From: Prosapia bicincta
Taxonomy: Eukaryota > Arthropoda > Insecta > Hemiptera > Cercopidae
Assembly (NCBI GenBank): GCA_036971475.1
Contig: JBAIZL010000010.1
Location: forward strand, 13,910,514-13,974,513
Length of the DNA: 64,000 nucleotides
Direction of reading: 5' to 3'
The notes under the pieces were generated by a model. The model had not been told where the DNA came from, ran no database searches, and saw only the letters and a program-made list of their open reading frames with translations. The translations under genes were made by a program, and so were the position numbers. How positions within the stretch are numbered: position 1 is the stretch's first letter; each line of letters starts with the position of its first letter. Of the stretch, positions 1 through 13,300 are shown piece by piece.

Positions 1-943
1 TCTTTTTCAGTATGTGTTATGATAATTTTTTTTATTTTAGGATATAATGTAAATTTTGACAATGTTTTGAAACTATTCTATAAAACAAATTCACTTCTAC
101 ACATAAATGGGAGATAAAAGAAATAGAATTTAAAAAAGTTAAAGGTCAATTAAATATGAAGGGATAAGGAAAAAAGTTTAATGCTAAATGGTTCTATACG
201 ATGTTATCATAAATAAATGGTTTTGTCGTCATTTCCACTAGTTGATGGTAGGGGAAAGGTTTGGAAGATTTCGGAATGTAATAAAGAGTAAAACTTTGCC
301 AGAAGTAAAGGGGTTTAGATAGGAAACTTGTAGAAATTAGCAAATAAATTTTAAATAAAAATCATAGAAAGCATAAAGGAATATTATAAACTTATTTTTC
401 AAGGTTACAAAACCAGGGATTTTGAGATAAAAATTAGATCAAGTAGCCTGATGTTTTGAAAACTCCCTTAAGGAAAAGATATGTTTAAATTGAAAGTGAC
501 AACCAAAATTTTTGACTGAAAAAGATTAAAGTTAAACAAACTATGTTGATAAGATAATTGGGTAAAGTTTTACGCTTTTTTATACTCTGATAGGAAGTAA
601 ACAAAAGTTGTAAAATTTTAGTTAAATGGTAAAATGTCAGATAAAATAAATAAATATTATGTTTTCTAAAAACAAACAAAATACCAAATAAATGTAAATC
701 AAGGTTACGCAAATGGATACTGTGCTATGCATTTTAAAATCAATAAATTTCAAAAAATAAAAGTAAAGATTTTTTAACTAACTTGCAAACAAACAGAGTA
801 TCCAATTAAACAAGTTTCTTACACTCTCCTACAATCGATATGGCCATTTCGTCGCTTATATGCTTTTCAAAAGAACTCCTTCCCCGGGATGACACACCCT
901 AAAAGGGTAAATTCTCAGCAAGTTAGGTTTTTTGTTTTTTAAG
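1..943. other. AT-rich low-copy flank, no recognised gene
   Basis: The stretch is AT-rich with many short A and T runs. A minus-strand reading frame at 485-712 codes for a low-complexity Leu/Phe/Tyr/Ile-rich string with no recognisable motif; this is what AT-rich noncoding DNA gives by chance. The last part (about 921-943) ends in a T-rich tract and AAG, which would serve as the acceptor of the candidate exon that follows. I see no RNA gene or mobile-element terminus here. Confidence 0.6.
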
Positions 944-1096
944 TCCAGTGACTTGTTCTCTGGCAGATTTTGACGAGCACTGCACAGCGTACATAGCTAC
1001 GGCTATGAGCGGCTCGTTCCAAAATTCTTGCTCAGCAGCGGATGCGAGTGCTGAGTCCGCGCTGAAGAGTTGGTCAACGAAAGTGTTGACGGCTGG
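944..1096 (+). CDS. Candidate internal exon (153 nt), unknown protein
   Basis: No family is recognised. A pyrimidine-rich tract (TTTTTTGTTTTTTAAG) ends at 943 and a strong donor GTAAGA begins at 1097. Between them one frame is open for 50 full codons from 945 and includes DFDEHCTAYIATAMSGS; its stop TAA lies inside the donor, as expected for a real exon end. The exon would carry one leading base and two trailing bases, a symmetric phase. It is clearly more GC-rich than its surroundings. The minus strand is also open here (923-1186, 87 codons), so orientation rests on the splice signals. Joined to the next candidate exon in its own frame it stays open, but that frame is not the more protein-like frame of that exon. 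It could instead be a noncoding RNA exon or an unrelated low-copy fragment. Confidence 0.33.
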
Positions 1097-2086
1097 GTAA
1101 GAGAGAGTAAGGTCAGCGAGACGCGGTGGGCGTATCCGTTGCAACACACACACACATACACACACACACACAAACACCACACACACTCATGCATATATAT
1201 ACATATGTAAATTGTGTTTTATCATTTTTTGCTGAAGTAGCTAATACACATTTTATTGTTAAAAAGCTTTGAAAAATATACAAATCTAAATTATTCTTGT
1301 ATTTAAAATATTTTTAATCATTAACTGTAATAAAAAAAATCGTATTTCCATATTTAATACATATATATAATTGTTGATTCCTTCTACACGTGAGCTACTA
1401 GTTTTTAGTAAAACACTTGTGAATATTTTAACTACTTACCTATACTAGGACTTACTTATATTTATAAAATATGTAGCATATATTGCAATATAGTAGCACT
1501 TACTTATAATTCATAGACTAAAGTGCTTTTTGTTTATACAAAAGGCGTAATTAGATACATTGTGCATTTCATTTATATTGAAAATCTTGTTTTTAAACTG
1601 TTTATATATAAGTATTTCATAAATTTTAAATGTAACATGAACTTTCAATGTAACATTGAAACGTCCTGAAACCCTCAAAGGTCGGTGTAAGGATCCTACA
1701 TGCTAATTTCCTAATATTTCTTGAATTTTCTCTTCTTCTTCTTTTACGTTTGACGAAACATATTTACGAAATTTCAAAGATATATGGCTAATCTTTAGTG
1801 GATGAATAAAAATTGTTTTAATTATTGAAAATTCGAACAAGATATATAAAAGTAGGAGCGAACTAATAGAAGGAATTGAAGAAAACAAAAGCAAAATAAC
1901 CTCACATTTTAACAAACCTTTTCTTAATTCTGACAATAAAAATTACTAAATAATTCTAAGCTTCACATATAACAAGGTACACACTATCATGAAGGCCTAA
2001 GCCATGCTACTAACTATATAACTTCCCTCATGCCAGAGAAGGTGAGATGATGATGTATATTATAAGGTAACTTATACATTTTACAG
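1097..2086 (+). other. Putative intron between candidate exons
   Basis: This is AT-rich noncoding DNA with a CA microsatellite near its left end. No reading frame stands out: the minus-strand frame at 1703-1936 is low-complexity. The right end (about 2071-2086) reads as T-rich sequence ending in TTTTACAG, a good acceptor. The intron call depends entirely on the two flanking exons being real. Confidence 0.3.
1144..1187. repeat. CA dinucleotide microsatellite
   Basis: An interrupted CA/TG tract with a few substitutions (ACATACA, CAAACACCAC). It directly abuts the GC-richer candidate exon region and is followed by a short TA-rich run. Confidence 0.9.
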
Positions 2087-2189
2087 AACCTGCCCAAGAA
2101 CCCGGCAGATAGTGGGGATGGACAATGCAACTTGGGTAACACACCATCTTCCCTCGGGACTCCATGGGATGAGTGGACAAGGACTTACG
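2087..2189 (+). CDS. Candidate internal exon (103 nt), unknown protein
   Basis: The acceptor TTTTACAG ends at 2086 and the donor GTAAGT, a full consensus, starts at 2190. Two frames are open throughout. The frame starting at 2087 gives 34 codons plus one base, is rich in Asn, Pro, Gly, Asp and Trp, and ends TPWDEWTRTY; this looks most like a soluble or extracellular protein segment. The frame starting at 2088 is the one continued from the 944-1096 candidate exon and is less protein-like. The composition is GC-richer than the flanks. In the first frame the single trailing G joins the next candidate exon to give DYRVDSYQ. I do not recognise a domain. The WDEW string recalls thrombospondin-type tryptophan motifs, but the cysteines are missing and I do not claim that family. 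Confidence 0.4.
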
Positions 2190-2725
2190 GTAAGTTGATA
2201 TCTGTCTATTTACTTTTATACAACTTTACACTGCTTCCGTCCTCTATTTATAAACATCTTCAGCGAAAGTGATTTTTAGACTAAACCTTCTTGAGGTTTG
2301 AATCAACGCGTTTACCTGTCATTCAGTACAAACTATTGAGGCATTTAGACATTCTAGTTAAATCAAAATACTGCAAATAATTTCAAAACATTACAATAAT
2401 TATGACACCCCGGAGAACTCCAAATACGCGTGTAAAGGGAAGCGTGCCCTCGTTAAGGGTTGTATCCTTGAATGTGGGAGTTTGCTGATTTTATTTGTAT
2501 TATGCACAACTGTGACAAACTACTTAGCCCGTAGTTATTGGCGTTATTGTTTCTAAATCTTGTCTTCAATAGAATTTGGTAATTGTACATAGTAGCAGAA
2601 AGTTTCTACAAAACGATTTTTTTAATAGGGCTTCATATTGTTTGTAAGTTGGGAAATGGCGACATATATTTAGGCCTACGCATATCAATTGTTTATGTTA
2701 AGAGCACTTTTAGTGGAAACGATTA
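2190..2725 (+). other. Putative intron, no gene seen
   Basis: This is AT-rich sequence without a convincing reading frame. A short GC-richer patch at about 2406-2480 contains stops in most frames and lacks a clear acceptor/donor pair. The plus-strand frame at 2583-2828 is mostly translated microsatellite (Ser-Leu then Thr-His runs). Confidence 0.4.
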
Positions 2726-2726
2726 T

Positions 2727-2729
2727 TCT

Positions 2730-2812
<83 letters not shown>
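2727..2812. repeat. Compound CT / CA / TA microsatellite
   Basis: CT repeats (about 2727-2778) pass directly into CA repeats (about 2778-2797) and then TA repeats (about 2797-2812), with one early interruption (CCATCT). Reading frames across it are dipeptide runs and are not genes. Confidence 0.95.
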
Positions 2813-2851
2813 TGTAAAACTTAGATGAATTATTTTTTCTTGTTGAATATG

Positions 2852-2933
2852 TATGGTGAAATAAAATAATTTTCATAAACAAGAATATACGAATATCGTA
2901 TATTCTTGTTTATGAAAATTATTTTATTTCACC

Positions 2934-2936
<3 letters not shown>
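2852..2936. repeat. Perfect 40-bp inverted repeat with 5-bp loop
   Basis: The left arm 2852-2891 is the exact reverse complement of the right arm 2897-2936, with loop AATAT at 2892-2896. Past one mismatch, four more outer bases on each side also pair. The arms begin TATGGTGAAATAAAATAA and end at CAAGAATATACG. The element is AT-rich, would form a long hairpin, and is joined directly to a long TA tract. It may be a foldback or MITE-like remnant, or a palindrome made by replication or repair. There is no sign of a transposase. Confidence 0.95.

Positions 2937-3005
<69 letters not shown>
2935..3005. repeat. TA dinucleotide microsatellite
   Basis: About 70 bp of nearly pure TA with a single CATA interruption near 2945. 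It follows immediately after the inverted repeat. Confidence 0.95.
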
Positions 3006-3007
<2 letters not shown>

Positions 3008-3191
3008 GTAGGCGTGTAGGCCTGTGGTTACCAGCAAGTGGTTTTCAAGGACACAATCGGTCGCACAAATTTTATTTCATTTTATTTCATTCTCTCATAT
3101 TTCTTTTTGTGTTTTCTCTTCGATTGACAAAGACCACTGTGTGGTTGAAATATATCATTGTTTAAGTGCTTTTATGTGTTTCTATTTCAAG

Positions 3192-3215
3192 ACTACAGAG
3201 TGGACTCTTACCAAG
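3192..3215 (+). CDS. Candidate 24-nt microexon
   Basis: A pyrimidine-rich acceptor (GTGTTTCTATTTCAAG, ending at 3191) and a perfect donor (AAG then GTAAGT from 3216) bracket 24 bases, a multiple of three. Continuing the protein-like frame of the 2087-2189 exon, the carried G plus this exon reads DYRVDSYQ and leaves one base. In the other open frame it reads TTEWTLTK. A larger plus-strand frame (3024-3236) also spans it, so a longer exon is possible, but no upstream acceptor supports that. The strong donor implies another exon further right. I find none before the satellite. Confidence 0.33.
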
Positions 3216-3277
3216 GTAAGTCTGTCAGTCTCCTAGTCCAAAAAATCTAAATAATCTTTACCAACCAAAACTAACCT

Positions 3278-3289
3278 ATAAATAAATAA

Positions 3290-3367
<78 letters not shown>
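3278..3367. repeat. Compound AAAT / TA / GA microsatellite
   Basis: AAATA-type repeats (about 3278-3294) pass into TA repeats (about 3294-3336) and then GA repeats (about 3336-3367). Confidence 0.95.
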
Positions 3368-3370
<3 letters not shown>

Positions 3371-3621
3371 GTAATTCAACTATTCGAATAGAAAATAACA
3401 TCTATTTAAAATTAAAACAATTTATAAAAATAAATAAATCTTAGTAAACATATAAATTTTATTATTAATATTAGTATCATATAAATGCGTATTAGTATCA
3501 TGTGAGGTAATACCGTACAACAATCAAGAATAAACCTCATTTATATAGCCATGGTTACATAAAGCCATTTTGCAGTTACTAAACTATTACTAAACATTTA
3601 CTAAACTAGTTTTAGTTTAGT
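3368..3621. other. AT-rich spacer, no gene seen
   Basis: This is unique AT-rich DNA between the compound microsatellite and the three-copy repeat. It has short internal echoes such as TTACTAAAC and ACTAGTTTTAGTTTAG near 3580-3620. No exon or RNA gene can be supported. Confidence 0.5.
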
Positions 3622-4008
3622 AATTGGAGGAATGTAAGCTATTTATCATCCACTAGCCAAAGCCTTTGTATCGATGCACTTGGGCTATGCCCCTTCCCAT
3701 GTAGAACCGCGTTTCCCTCCCTCACAATTGTCTCCTACTTCACAACAATTGAAGACATATAACCTATTTATCATCCAATAGCAAAAGCCTTTGTATTGAA
3801 GCACTTGGGCTATTTCATCTTGTGTCCCTTCCCATGTAGAACCAAGTATTCCTCCGTCACAATTGCCTCCTCCCAACAATTAAGGACATTTAAGCTATTT
3901 ATCATCCATTAGCCAAAGCCTTTGGATCGATGCACTTGTGCTATGTCCCTTCCCATGTAGAACCGGGTTTCCCTCCGTCACAATTGCCTCTTACCTCCCA
4001 ACATTATT
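3622..4008. repeat. Three-copy tandem repeat of about 125-131 bp
   Basis: The landmark 'ctatttatcatcca' recurs in the copies beginning about 3637, 3762 and 3893, giving spacings of 125 and 131 bp. The shared string CTTCCCATGTAGAACC recurs in each copy. The second copy carries a short insertion (CATCTTGTG region). Copies are diverged by substitutions and small indels, so the array is older than the freshest parts of the neighbouring satellite. It ends within about 20 bp of the first 27-bp unit, making it the left junction of the satellite. A minus-strand frame at 3685-3879 covers it and looks incidental. Confidence 0.92.
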
Positions 4009-4026
4009 CTAAGGAATAAATGTTCT

Positions 4027-7000
4027 AGGAAATAAACACTGACATACATACATAGGAAATAAACACGGGCATACATACATACGAAATAAACACGGGCATA
4101 CATGCATGTTAAATAAACCTGGGCATACATACATAGGAAATAAACACGGGCATACATATATAGAAAATAAACACGGGCATACAAACATAGTAAATAAACA
4201 CGGGCATACATGCATGTTAAATAAACCTGGGCATACATACATAGGAAATAAACACGGGCATACATACATAGGAAATAAACACGAGCATATATACATAGTA
4301 AATAAACACGGGCATACATGCATGTTAAATAAACCTGCGCATACATACATAGGAAATAAACACGGGCATACATACATAGGAAAAAACACAGGCATACATG
4401 CATGTTAAATAAACCTGGGCATACAAACATAGAAAAAAAAAGACGGCCATACATACATAGGAAATAAAACGGGCATACGTACATAGTAAATAAACACTGG
4501 CATATATACATAGTAAATAAACACGGGCATACATACATAGGAAATAAACACGGGCATACATACAAAGTAAATAAACACTGGGATATATACATAGTAAATA
4601 AACACGGGCATACATACATAGTAAATAAACACTGGCATATATACATAGTAAATAAACACTGACATATATACATAGTAAATAACCACTGGCATACATACAT
4701 AGGAAATAAAAAGGGGCATACATACATAGGAAATAAACAGGGGCATATATACATAGTAAATAAACACGGGCATACATGCATGTTAAATAAACCTGGGCAT
4801 ACATACATTGGAAATAAACACGGGCATACATACATAGGAAATAAACACGGGCATACATACATAGGAAATAAACACGGGCATACATACATAGTAAATAAAC
4901 ACGGGCATACATACATAAGAAATAAACATGGGCATACATACATAGGAAATAAACACGGGCATACATATATAGGAAATAAAAACGGGCATACATGCATAGT
5001 AAATAAACACGGGCATTCATACATAGGAAATAAACACGGGCATACATACATAGGAAATAAACACGGACATACATACATAGGAAATAAACACGGGCATACA
5101 TACATAGGAAATAAACACGGGCATACATACATAGGATATAAACACGGGCATACATACATAGGAAATAAACACGGGCATATATACATAGTAAATAAACACG
5201 GGCATATATACATAGTAAATAAACACGTGCATACATACATAGGAAATAAACACGGGTATACATACATAGGATATAAACACGGGCATACATGCATGTTAAA
5301 TAAACCTGGGCATACATACATAGGAAATAAACCTGGGCATACATACATAGGAAATAAACACGGGTATACATGCATGTTAAATAAACCTGGGCATACATAC
5401 AGAGTAAATAAACACGGGCATACATACATAGGAAATAAACACGGGCATACATTCATAGGAAATAAACACGGGCATACATACATAGGAAATAAACACGGGC
5501 ATACATAAATAGGAAATAAACCTGGGCATACATACAGAGTAAATAAACACGGGCATACATACATAGGAAATAAACACGGGCATACATACATTGGAAATAA
5601 ACACGGGCATACATTCATTGGAAATAAACACGGGCATACATACATAGGAAATAAACACGGGCATACATACATAGGAAATAAACACGGGCATACGTAAATA
5701 GGAAATAAACCTGGGCATACATAAATAGGAAATAAACACGGGTATACATGCGTGTTAAATAAACCTGGGCATACATACAGAGTAAATAAACACGGGCATA
5801 CATACATAGGAAATAAACACGGGCATACATACATAGGAAATAAAAACGGGCATACATACAGAGTAAATAAACACGGGCATACATACATAGGAAATAAACC
5901 TGGGCATACATACAGAGTAAATAAACACGGGCATACATACATAGGAAATAAACACGGGCATACATACATAGGAAATAAACCTGGGCATACATACAGAGTA
6001 AATAAACACGGTCATACATACATAGGAAATAAACACGGGCATACATACATAGGAAATAAACACGGGTATACATGCATGTTAAATATACCTGGGCATACAT
6101 ACAGAGTAAATAAACACGGGCATACATACATAGGAAATAAACACGGGCATACATACATAGGAAATAAACCTGGGCATACATAAATAGGAAATAAACACGG
6201 GTATACATGCGTGTTAAATAAACCTGGGCATACATACAGAGTAAATAAACACGGACATACATACATAGGAAATAAACACGGGCAAACATACATAGGAAAT
6301 AAACACGGGCATACATACATAAGAAATAAACACGGGCATACATACATAGTAAATAAACCTGGGCATACATAAATAGGAAATAAACCTGGGCATACATAAA
6401 TAGGAAATAAACACAGGCATACATACATCGGAAATAAACACGGGCATACATACATAGGAAATAAACACGGGCATACATACATAGGAAATAAACACGGGCA
6501 TACATGCATGTTAAATAAACCTGGGCATACATACATAGGAAATAAACCTGGGCATACATACATAGGAAATAATCACGGGCATACATACATAGGAAATAAA
6601 CATAGGCATACATGCATGTTAAATAAACCTGGGCATACATACATAGGAAATAAACACGGGCATATATACATAGTACATAAACCTTGGCATACATACATAG
6701 GAAATAAACACGGGCAGATATACATAGTAAATAAACACGGGCATACATACATAGGAAATAAACACGGGCATATATACATAGTAAATAAACACGGGCATAA
6801 ATGCATAGGAAATAAACACGGCCATATATACATAGTAAATAAACCTTGGCATACATACATAGGAAATAAACACGGGCAGATATACATAGTAAATAAACAC
6901 GGGCATACATACATAGGAAATAAACACGGGCATATATACATAGTAAATAAACACGGGCATACATGCATGTTAAATAAACCAGGGCATACATACATAGGAA

Positions 7001-7373
7001 ATAAACACGGGCATACATACATAGGAAATAAACACGGGCATATATACATAGTAAATAAACCTGGGCATACATACATAGGAAATAAACACGGGCATATATA
7101 CACAGTAAATAAACACGGGCATACATACATAGTAAATAAACACTGGCATATATACATAGTAAATAAACACCGGCATACATGCATAGGAAATAAACACGGG
7201 CATACATGCATGTTAAATAAACCTGGGCATACATACATAGGAAATAAACACGAGCATATATACATAGTAAATAAACACGGGCATACATACATAGGAAATA
7301 AACACGGGCATATATACATAGTAAATAAACCTTGGCATACATACATAGGAAATAAACACGGACATACATGCAT
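4027..7373 (+). repeat. Proximal satellite block with mixed unit types
   Basis: This is the edge of the array next to unique DNA. At 4,027-5,390 ggaaat, gtaaat and palindromic atgcatgttaaat units alternate irregularly. About 5,390-6,500 is rich in acagagtaaat units and cataaatagg units. About 6,500-7,373 is rich in atatatacatag and gcagatatac units. One 26-bp marker unit (AAATAAAACGGG) lies at 4,462. The first unit departs from consensus (CACTGACATAC), as is common at an array edge. Confidence 0.85.
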
Positions 7374-10300
7374 GTTAAAAAAAACCTGAGCATACATACT
7401 TAAAAAATAAACACGGGCATAATTACATAGGAAAAAACACGGGCATACATGCATGTTAAATAAACCTGGGCATACAAACATAGGAAAAAAACACGGCCAT
7501 ACATACATAGGAAATAAAACGGGCATACATACATAGTAAATAAACACGGGCATACATACACAGGAAATAAACACGGGCATACATACATAGTAAATAAACA
7601 CGGGCATACATACATAGTAAATAAACACGGGCATACATACATAGGAAATAAACACGGGCATACATACATAATAAATAAACACGGGCATACATACATAGGA
7701 AATAAACATCGGCATACTTACATAGGAAATAAACACGGGCATACATACATAGGATATAAACACGGGCATACATGCATAGTAAATAAACACGGGCATTCAT
7801 ACATAGGAAATCAACACGGGCATACATACATAGGAAATAAACACGGGCATACATACATAGGACATAAACACAGGCATACATACATAGTAAATAAACACGG
7901 GCATACATACATAGTAAATAAACACTGGCATATATACATAGTAAATAAACACGGGCATACATACATAGGAAATAAACACGGGCATACATGCATGTTAAAT
8001 AAACCTGAGCATACATACATAGGAAATAAACACGGGCATATATACATAGTAAATAAACCTTGGCATACATACATAGGAAATAAACACGGGCATATATACA
8101 TAGTAAATAAACACGGTCATACATACATAGTAAATAAACACTGGCATATATACATAGTAAATAAACACAGGCATACATACATAGGAAATAAACACGGACA
8201 TACATGCATGTTAAAAAAAACCTGAGCATACATACATTGGATATTAACACGGGTATACATACATAGGAAATAAACACGGGCATACATACATAGGAAATAA
8301 ACTCGGGCATACATACATAGGAAATAAACACGGGGATACATACATAATAAATAAACACGGGCATACATAGATAGGAAATAAACATCGGCATACTTACATA
8401 GGATATAAACACGGGCATACATACATAGGATATAAACACGGGCATACATGCATAGTAAATAAACACGGGCATTCATACATAGGAAATAAACACGGGCATA
8501 CATACATAGGAAATAAACACGGGCATACATACATAGGAAATAAACACGGGCATACATACATTGGAAATAAACACGGGCATACATACATAGTAAATAAACA
8601 CGGGCATACATACATAGGAAATAAACACGGGCATACATACATAGGAAATAAACACGGGCATACATATATAGGATATAAACACAGGCATACATACATAGGA
8701 AATAAACACAGGCATACATACATGGGAAATAAAGACGGGCATACATACATAGTAAATAAACACGGGCATACATACATAGGAAATAAACACAGGCATACAA
8801 ACATAGGAAATAAACACGGGCATACATACATAGGAAATAAACACGGGCATACATACATAGGAAATAAACACGGGCATACATACATAGGAAATAAACACGG
8901 GCATACATACATAGGAAATAAACACAGGCATACATACATAGGAAATAAACACGGGCATTCATACATAGGAAATAAACACAGGCATACATACATAGGAAAT
9001 AAACACGGGCATACATACATAGGATATAAACACAGGCATACATACATAGGAAATAAACACAGGCATACATACATAGGAAATAAACACGGGCATACATACA
9101 TAGGAAATAAAGAACAGGCATACATACATAGGAAATAAACACAGGCATACATACATAGGAAATAAACACAGGCATACATAAATAGGAAATAAACACAGGC
9201 ATACATACATAGGAAATAAACACAGGCATAAATACATAGGAAATAAACACAAGCATACATACATAGGATATAAACACAGGCATACATACATAGGAAATAA
9301 ACACGGGCATACATACATAGGAAATAAACACAGGCATACATACATAGGAAATAAACACAGGCATACATACATAGGAAATAAACACAGGCATACATACATA
9401 GGAAATAAACACGGGCATACATACATAGGATATAAACACAGGCATACATACTTAGGAAATAAACACGGGCATACATACATAGGAAATAAACACGGGCATA
9501 CTTACATAGGAAATAAACACGGGCATACATACATAGGAAATAAACACGGGCATACATACATAGGATATAAACACAGGCATACATACATAAGAAATAAACA
9601 CGGGCATACATACATAGGATATAAACACAGGCATACATACATAGGAAATAAACAAGGGCATACATACATAGGAAATAAACACAGGCATACATACATAGGA
9701 AATAAACACGGGCAAACATACATAGGAAATAAACACGGGCATACATACATAGGAAATAAACACGGGCATACATACATAGGAAATAAACACGGGCATACAT
9801 ACATAGGAAATAAACACGGGCATACATACATAGGAAATAAACACGGGCATACATACATAGGAAATAAACAAGGGCATACATACATAGGAAATAAACACGG
9901 GCATATACACATAGTAAATAAACCTTGGCATACATATATAGGAAATAAACACGGGCATATATACATAGTAAATAAACACGGGCATACATGCATGTTAAAT
10001 AAACCAGGGCATACATACATAGGAAATAAACAAGGGCATACATACATAGGAAATAAACACGGGCATATATACATAGTAAATAAACCTGGGCATACATACA
10101 TAGGAAATAAACACGGGCATATATACACAGTAAATAAACACGGGCATACATACATAGGAAATAAACACGGGCATACATGCATGTTAAATGAACCTGAGCA
10201 TACATACATAGGAAATAAACACGGGCATATATACATAGTAAATAAGCACGGGCATACATGCATGTTAAATAAACCTGGGCATACATACATAGGAAATAAA

Positions 10301-13300
10301 CACGAGCATATATACATAGTAAATAAACACGGGCATACATACATAGGAAATAAACACGGGCATATATACATAGTAAATAAACCTTGGCATACATACATAG
10401 GAAATAAACACGGACATACATGCATGTTAAAAAAAACCTGAGCATACATACTTAAAAAATAAACACGGACATAATTACATAGGAAAAAACACGGGCATAC
10501 ATGCATGTTAAATAAACCTGGGCATACAAACATAGGAAAAAAACACGGCCATACATACATAGGAAATAAAACGGGCATACATACATAGTAAATAAACACG
10601 GGCATACATACAGAGGATATAAACACGGGCATACATACATAGTAAATAAACACGGGCATACATACATAGTAAATAAACACGGGCATACATGCATGTTAAA
10701 TAAACCTGGGCATACATTCATTGGATATTAACACGGGCATACATACATAGGAAATAAACACGGGCATACATACATAGGAAATAAACACGGGCATACATAC
10801 ATAATAAATAAACACGGGCATACATACATAGGAAATAAACATCGGCATACTTACATAGGATATAAACACGGGCATACATACATAGGATATAAACACGGGC
10901 ATACATGCATAGTAAATAAACACGGGCATTCATACATAGGAAATAAACACGGGCATACATACATAGGAAATAAACACGGGCATACATACATAGGAAATAA
11001 ACACGGGCATACATACATTTCAAATAAACACGGGCATACATACATAGTAAATAAACACGGGCATACATACATAGGAAATAAACACGGGCATACATACATA
11101 GGAAATATACACGGGCATACATATATAGGAAATAAACACGGGCATACATACATAGGAAATAAACACAGGCATACATACATAGGAAATAAAGACGGGCATA
11201 CATACATAGTAAATAAACACGGGCATACATACATAGGAAATAAACACAGGCATACATACATAGGAAATAAACACGGGCATACATACATAGGAAATATACA
11301 CGGGCATACATACATAGGAAATTAACACGGGCATACATACATAGGAAATAAACACGGGCATACATACATAGGAAATAAACACAGGCATACATACATAGGA
11401 AATAAACACGGGCATACATACATAGGAAATAAACACGGGTATACATACATAGGAAATAAACACAGGCATACATACATAGGAAATAAACACGGGCATACTT
11501 ACATAGGAAATAAACACAGGCATACATACATAGGAAATAAACACGGGCATACATACATAGGAAATAAACACAGGCATACATACATAGGAAATAAACACGG
11601 GCATACATACATAGGATATAAACACAGGCATACATACATAGGAAATAAACACAGGCATACATACATAGGAAATAAACACGGGCATACATACAGAGTAAAT
11701 AAACACGGGCATACATACATAGGAAATAAACACGGGCATACATTCATAGGAAATTAACACGGGCATACATACATAGGAAATAAACACGGGCATACATAAA
11801 TAGGAAATAAACCTGGGCATACATACAGAGTAAATAAACACGGGCATACATACATAGGAAATTCACACGGGCATACATACATAGGAAATAAACACGGGCA
11901 TACATTCATAGGAAATAAACACGGGCATACATACATAGGAAATAAACACGGGCATACATACATAGGAAATAAACACGGGCATACATAAATAGGAAATAAA
12001 CCTGGGCATACATAAATAGGAAATAAACACGGGTATACATGCGTGTTAAATAAACCTGGGCATAAATACAGAGTAAATAAACACGGGCATACATACATAG
12101 GAAATAAACACGGGCATACATACATAGGAAATAAACACGGGCATACATACAGAGTAAATAAACACGGGCATACATACATAGGGAATAAACCTGGGCATAC
12201 ATACAGAGTAAATAAACACGGGCATACATACATAGGAAATAAACACTGGCATACATACATAGGAAATAAACACGGGCATACATACATAGGAAATAAACAC
12301 GGGCATACATACATAGGATATAAACACAGGCATACATACATAGGAAATAAACACGGGCATACATACATAGTAAATAAACACGGGCATACATACATAGGAA
12401 ATAAACACGGGCATACACAAATATGAAATAAACCTGGGCATACATACAGAGTAAATAAACACGGGCATACATACATAGGAAATAAACACGGGCATACATA
12501 CATAGGAAATAAACACAGGCATACATACAGAGTAAATAAACACGGGCATACATACATAGGAAATAAATCTGGCCATACATACAGAGTAAATAAACACGGG
12601 CATACATACATAGGAAATAAACACGGGCATACATACATAGGAAATAAACCTGGGCATACATACAGAGAAAATAAACACGGTCATACATACATAGGAAATA
12701 AACACGGGCATACATACATAGGAAATAAACACGGGCATACATAAATAGGAAATAAACCTGGGCATACATAAATAGGAAATAAACACGGGTATACATGCGT
12801 GTTAAATAAACCAGGGCATACATACATAGGAAATAAACACGGGCATACATACATAGGAAATAAACACGGGCATACATGCATGTTAAATAAACCTGGGCAT
12901 ACATACATAGGAAATAAACCTGGGCATACATACATAGGAAATATTCACGGGCATACATACATAGGAAATAAACATAGGCATACATGCATGTTAAATAAAC
13001 CTGGGCATACATACATAGGAAATAAACACGGGCATATATACATAGTAAATAAACACGGGCATACATGCATAGGAAATAAACACGGACATATATACATAGT
13101 AAATAAACCTTGGCATACATACATAGGAAATAAACACGGGCAGATATACATAGTAAATAAACACGGGCATACATACATAGGAAATAAACACGGGCATATA
13201 TACATAGTAAATAAACACGGGCATACATGCATGTTAAATAAACCAGGGCATACATACATAGGAAATAAACACGGGCATACATACATAGGAAATAAACACG

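Noticed and set aside
485..712. 75-codon minus-strand frame
   Set aside because: It is AT-rich and Leu/Phe/Tyr-biased, with no recognisable motif and no splice or promoter context; it is compatible with chance.
923..1186. Minus-strand 87-codon frame over the GC-richer patch
   Set aside because: Its start lies in translated CA repeats (Val-Cys runs) and the minus strand lacks a good acceptor/donor pair, whereas the plus strand has both. It remains a possible alternative, so the exon call is held at low confidence.
2583..2882. Frames with Ser-Leu, Thr-His or Arg-Glu runs
   Set aside because: These are translations of the CT/CA/TA microsatellite.
3685..3879. 64-codon minus-strand Gly-rich frame
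   Set aside because: It covers the three-copy 125-bp repeat and is broken by indels between copies.
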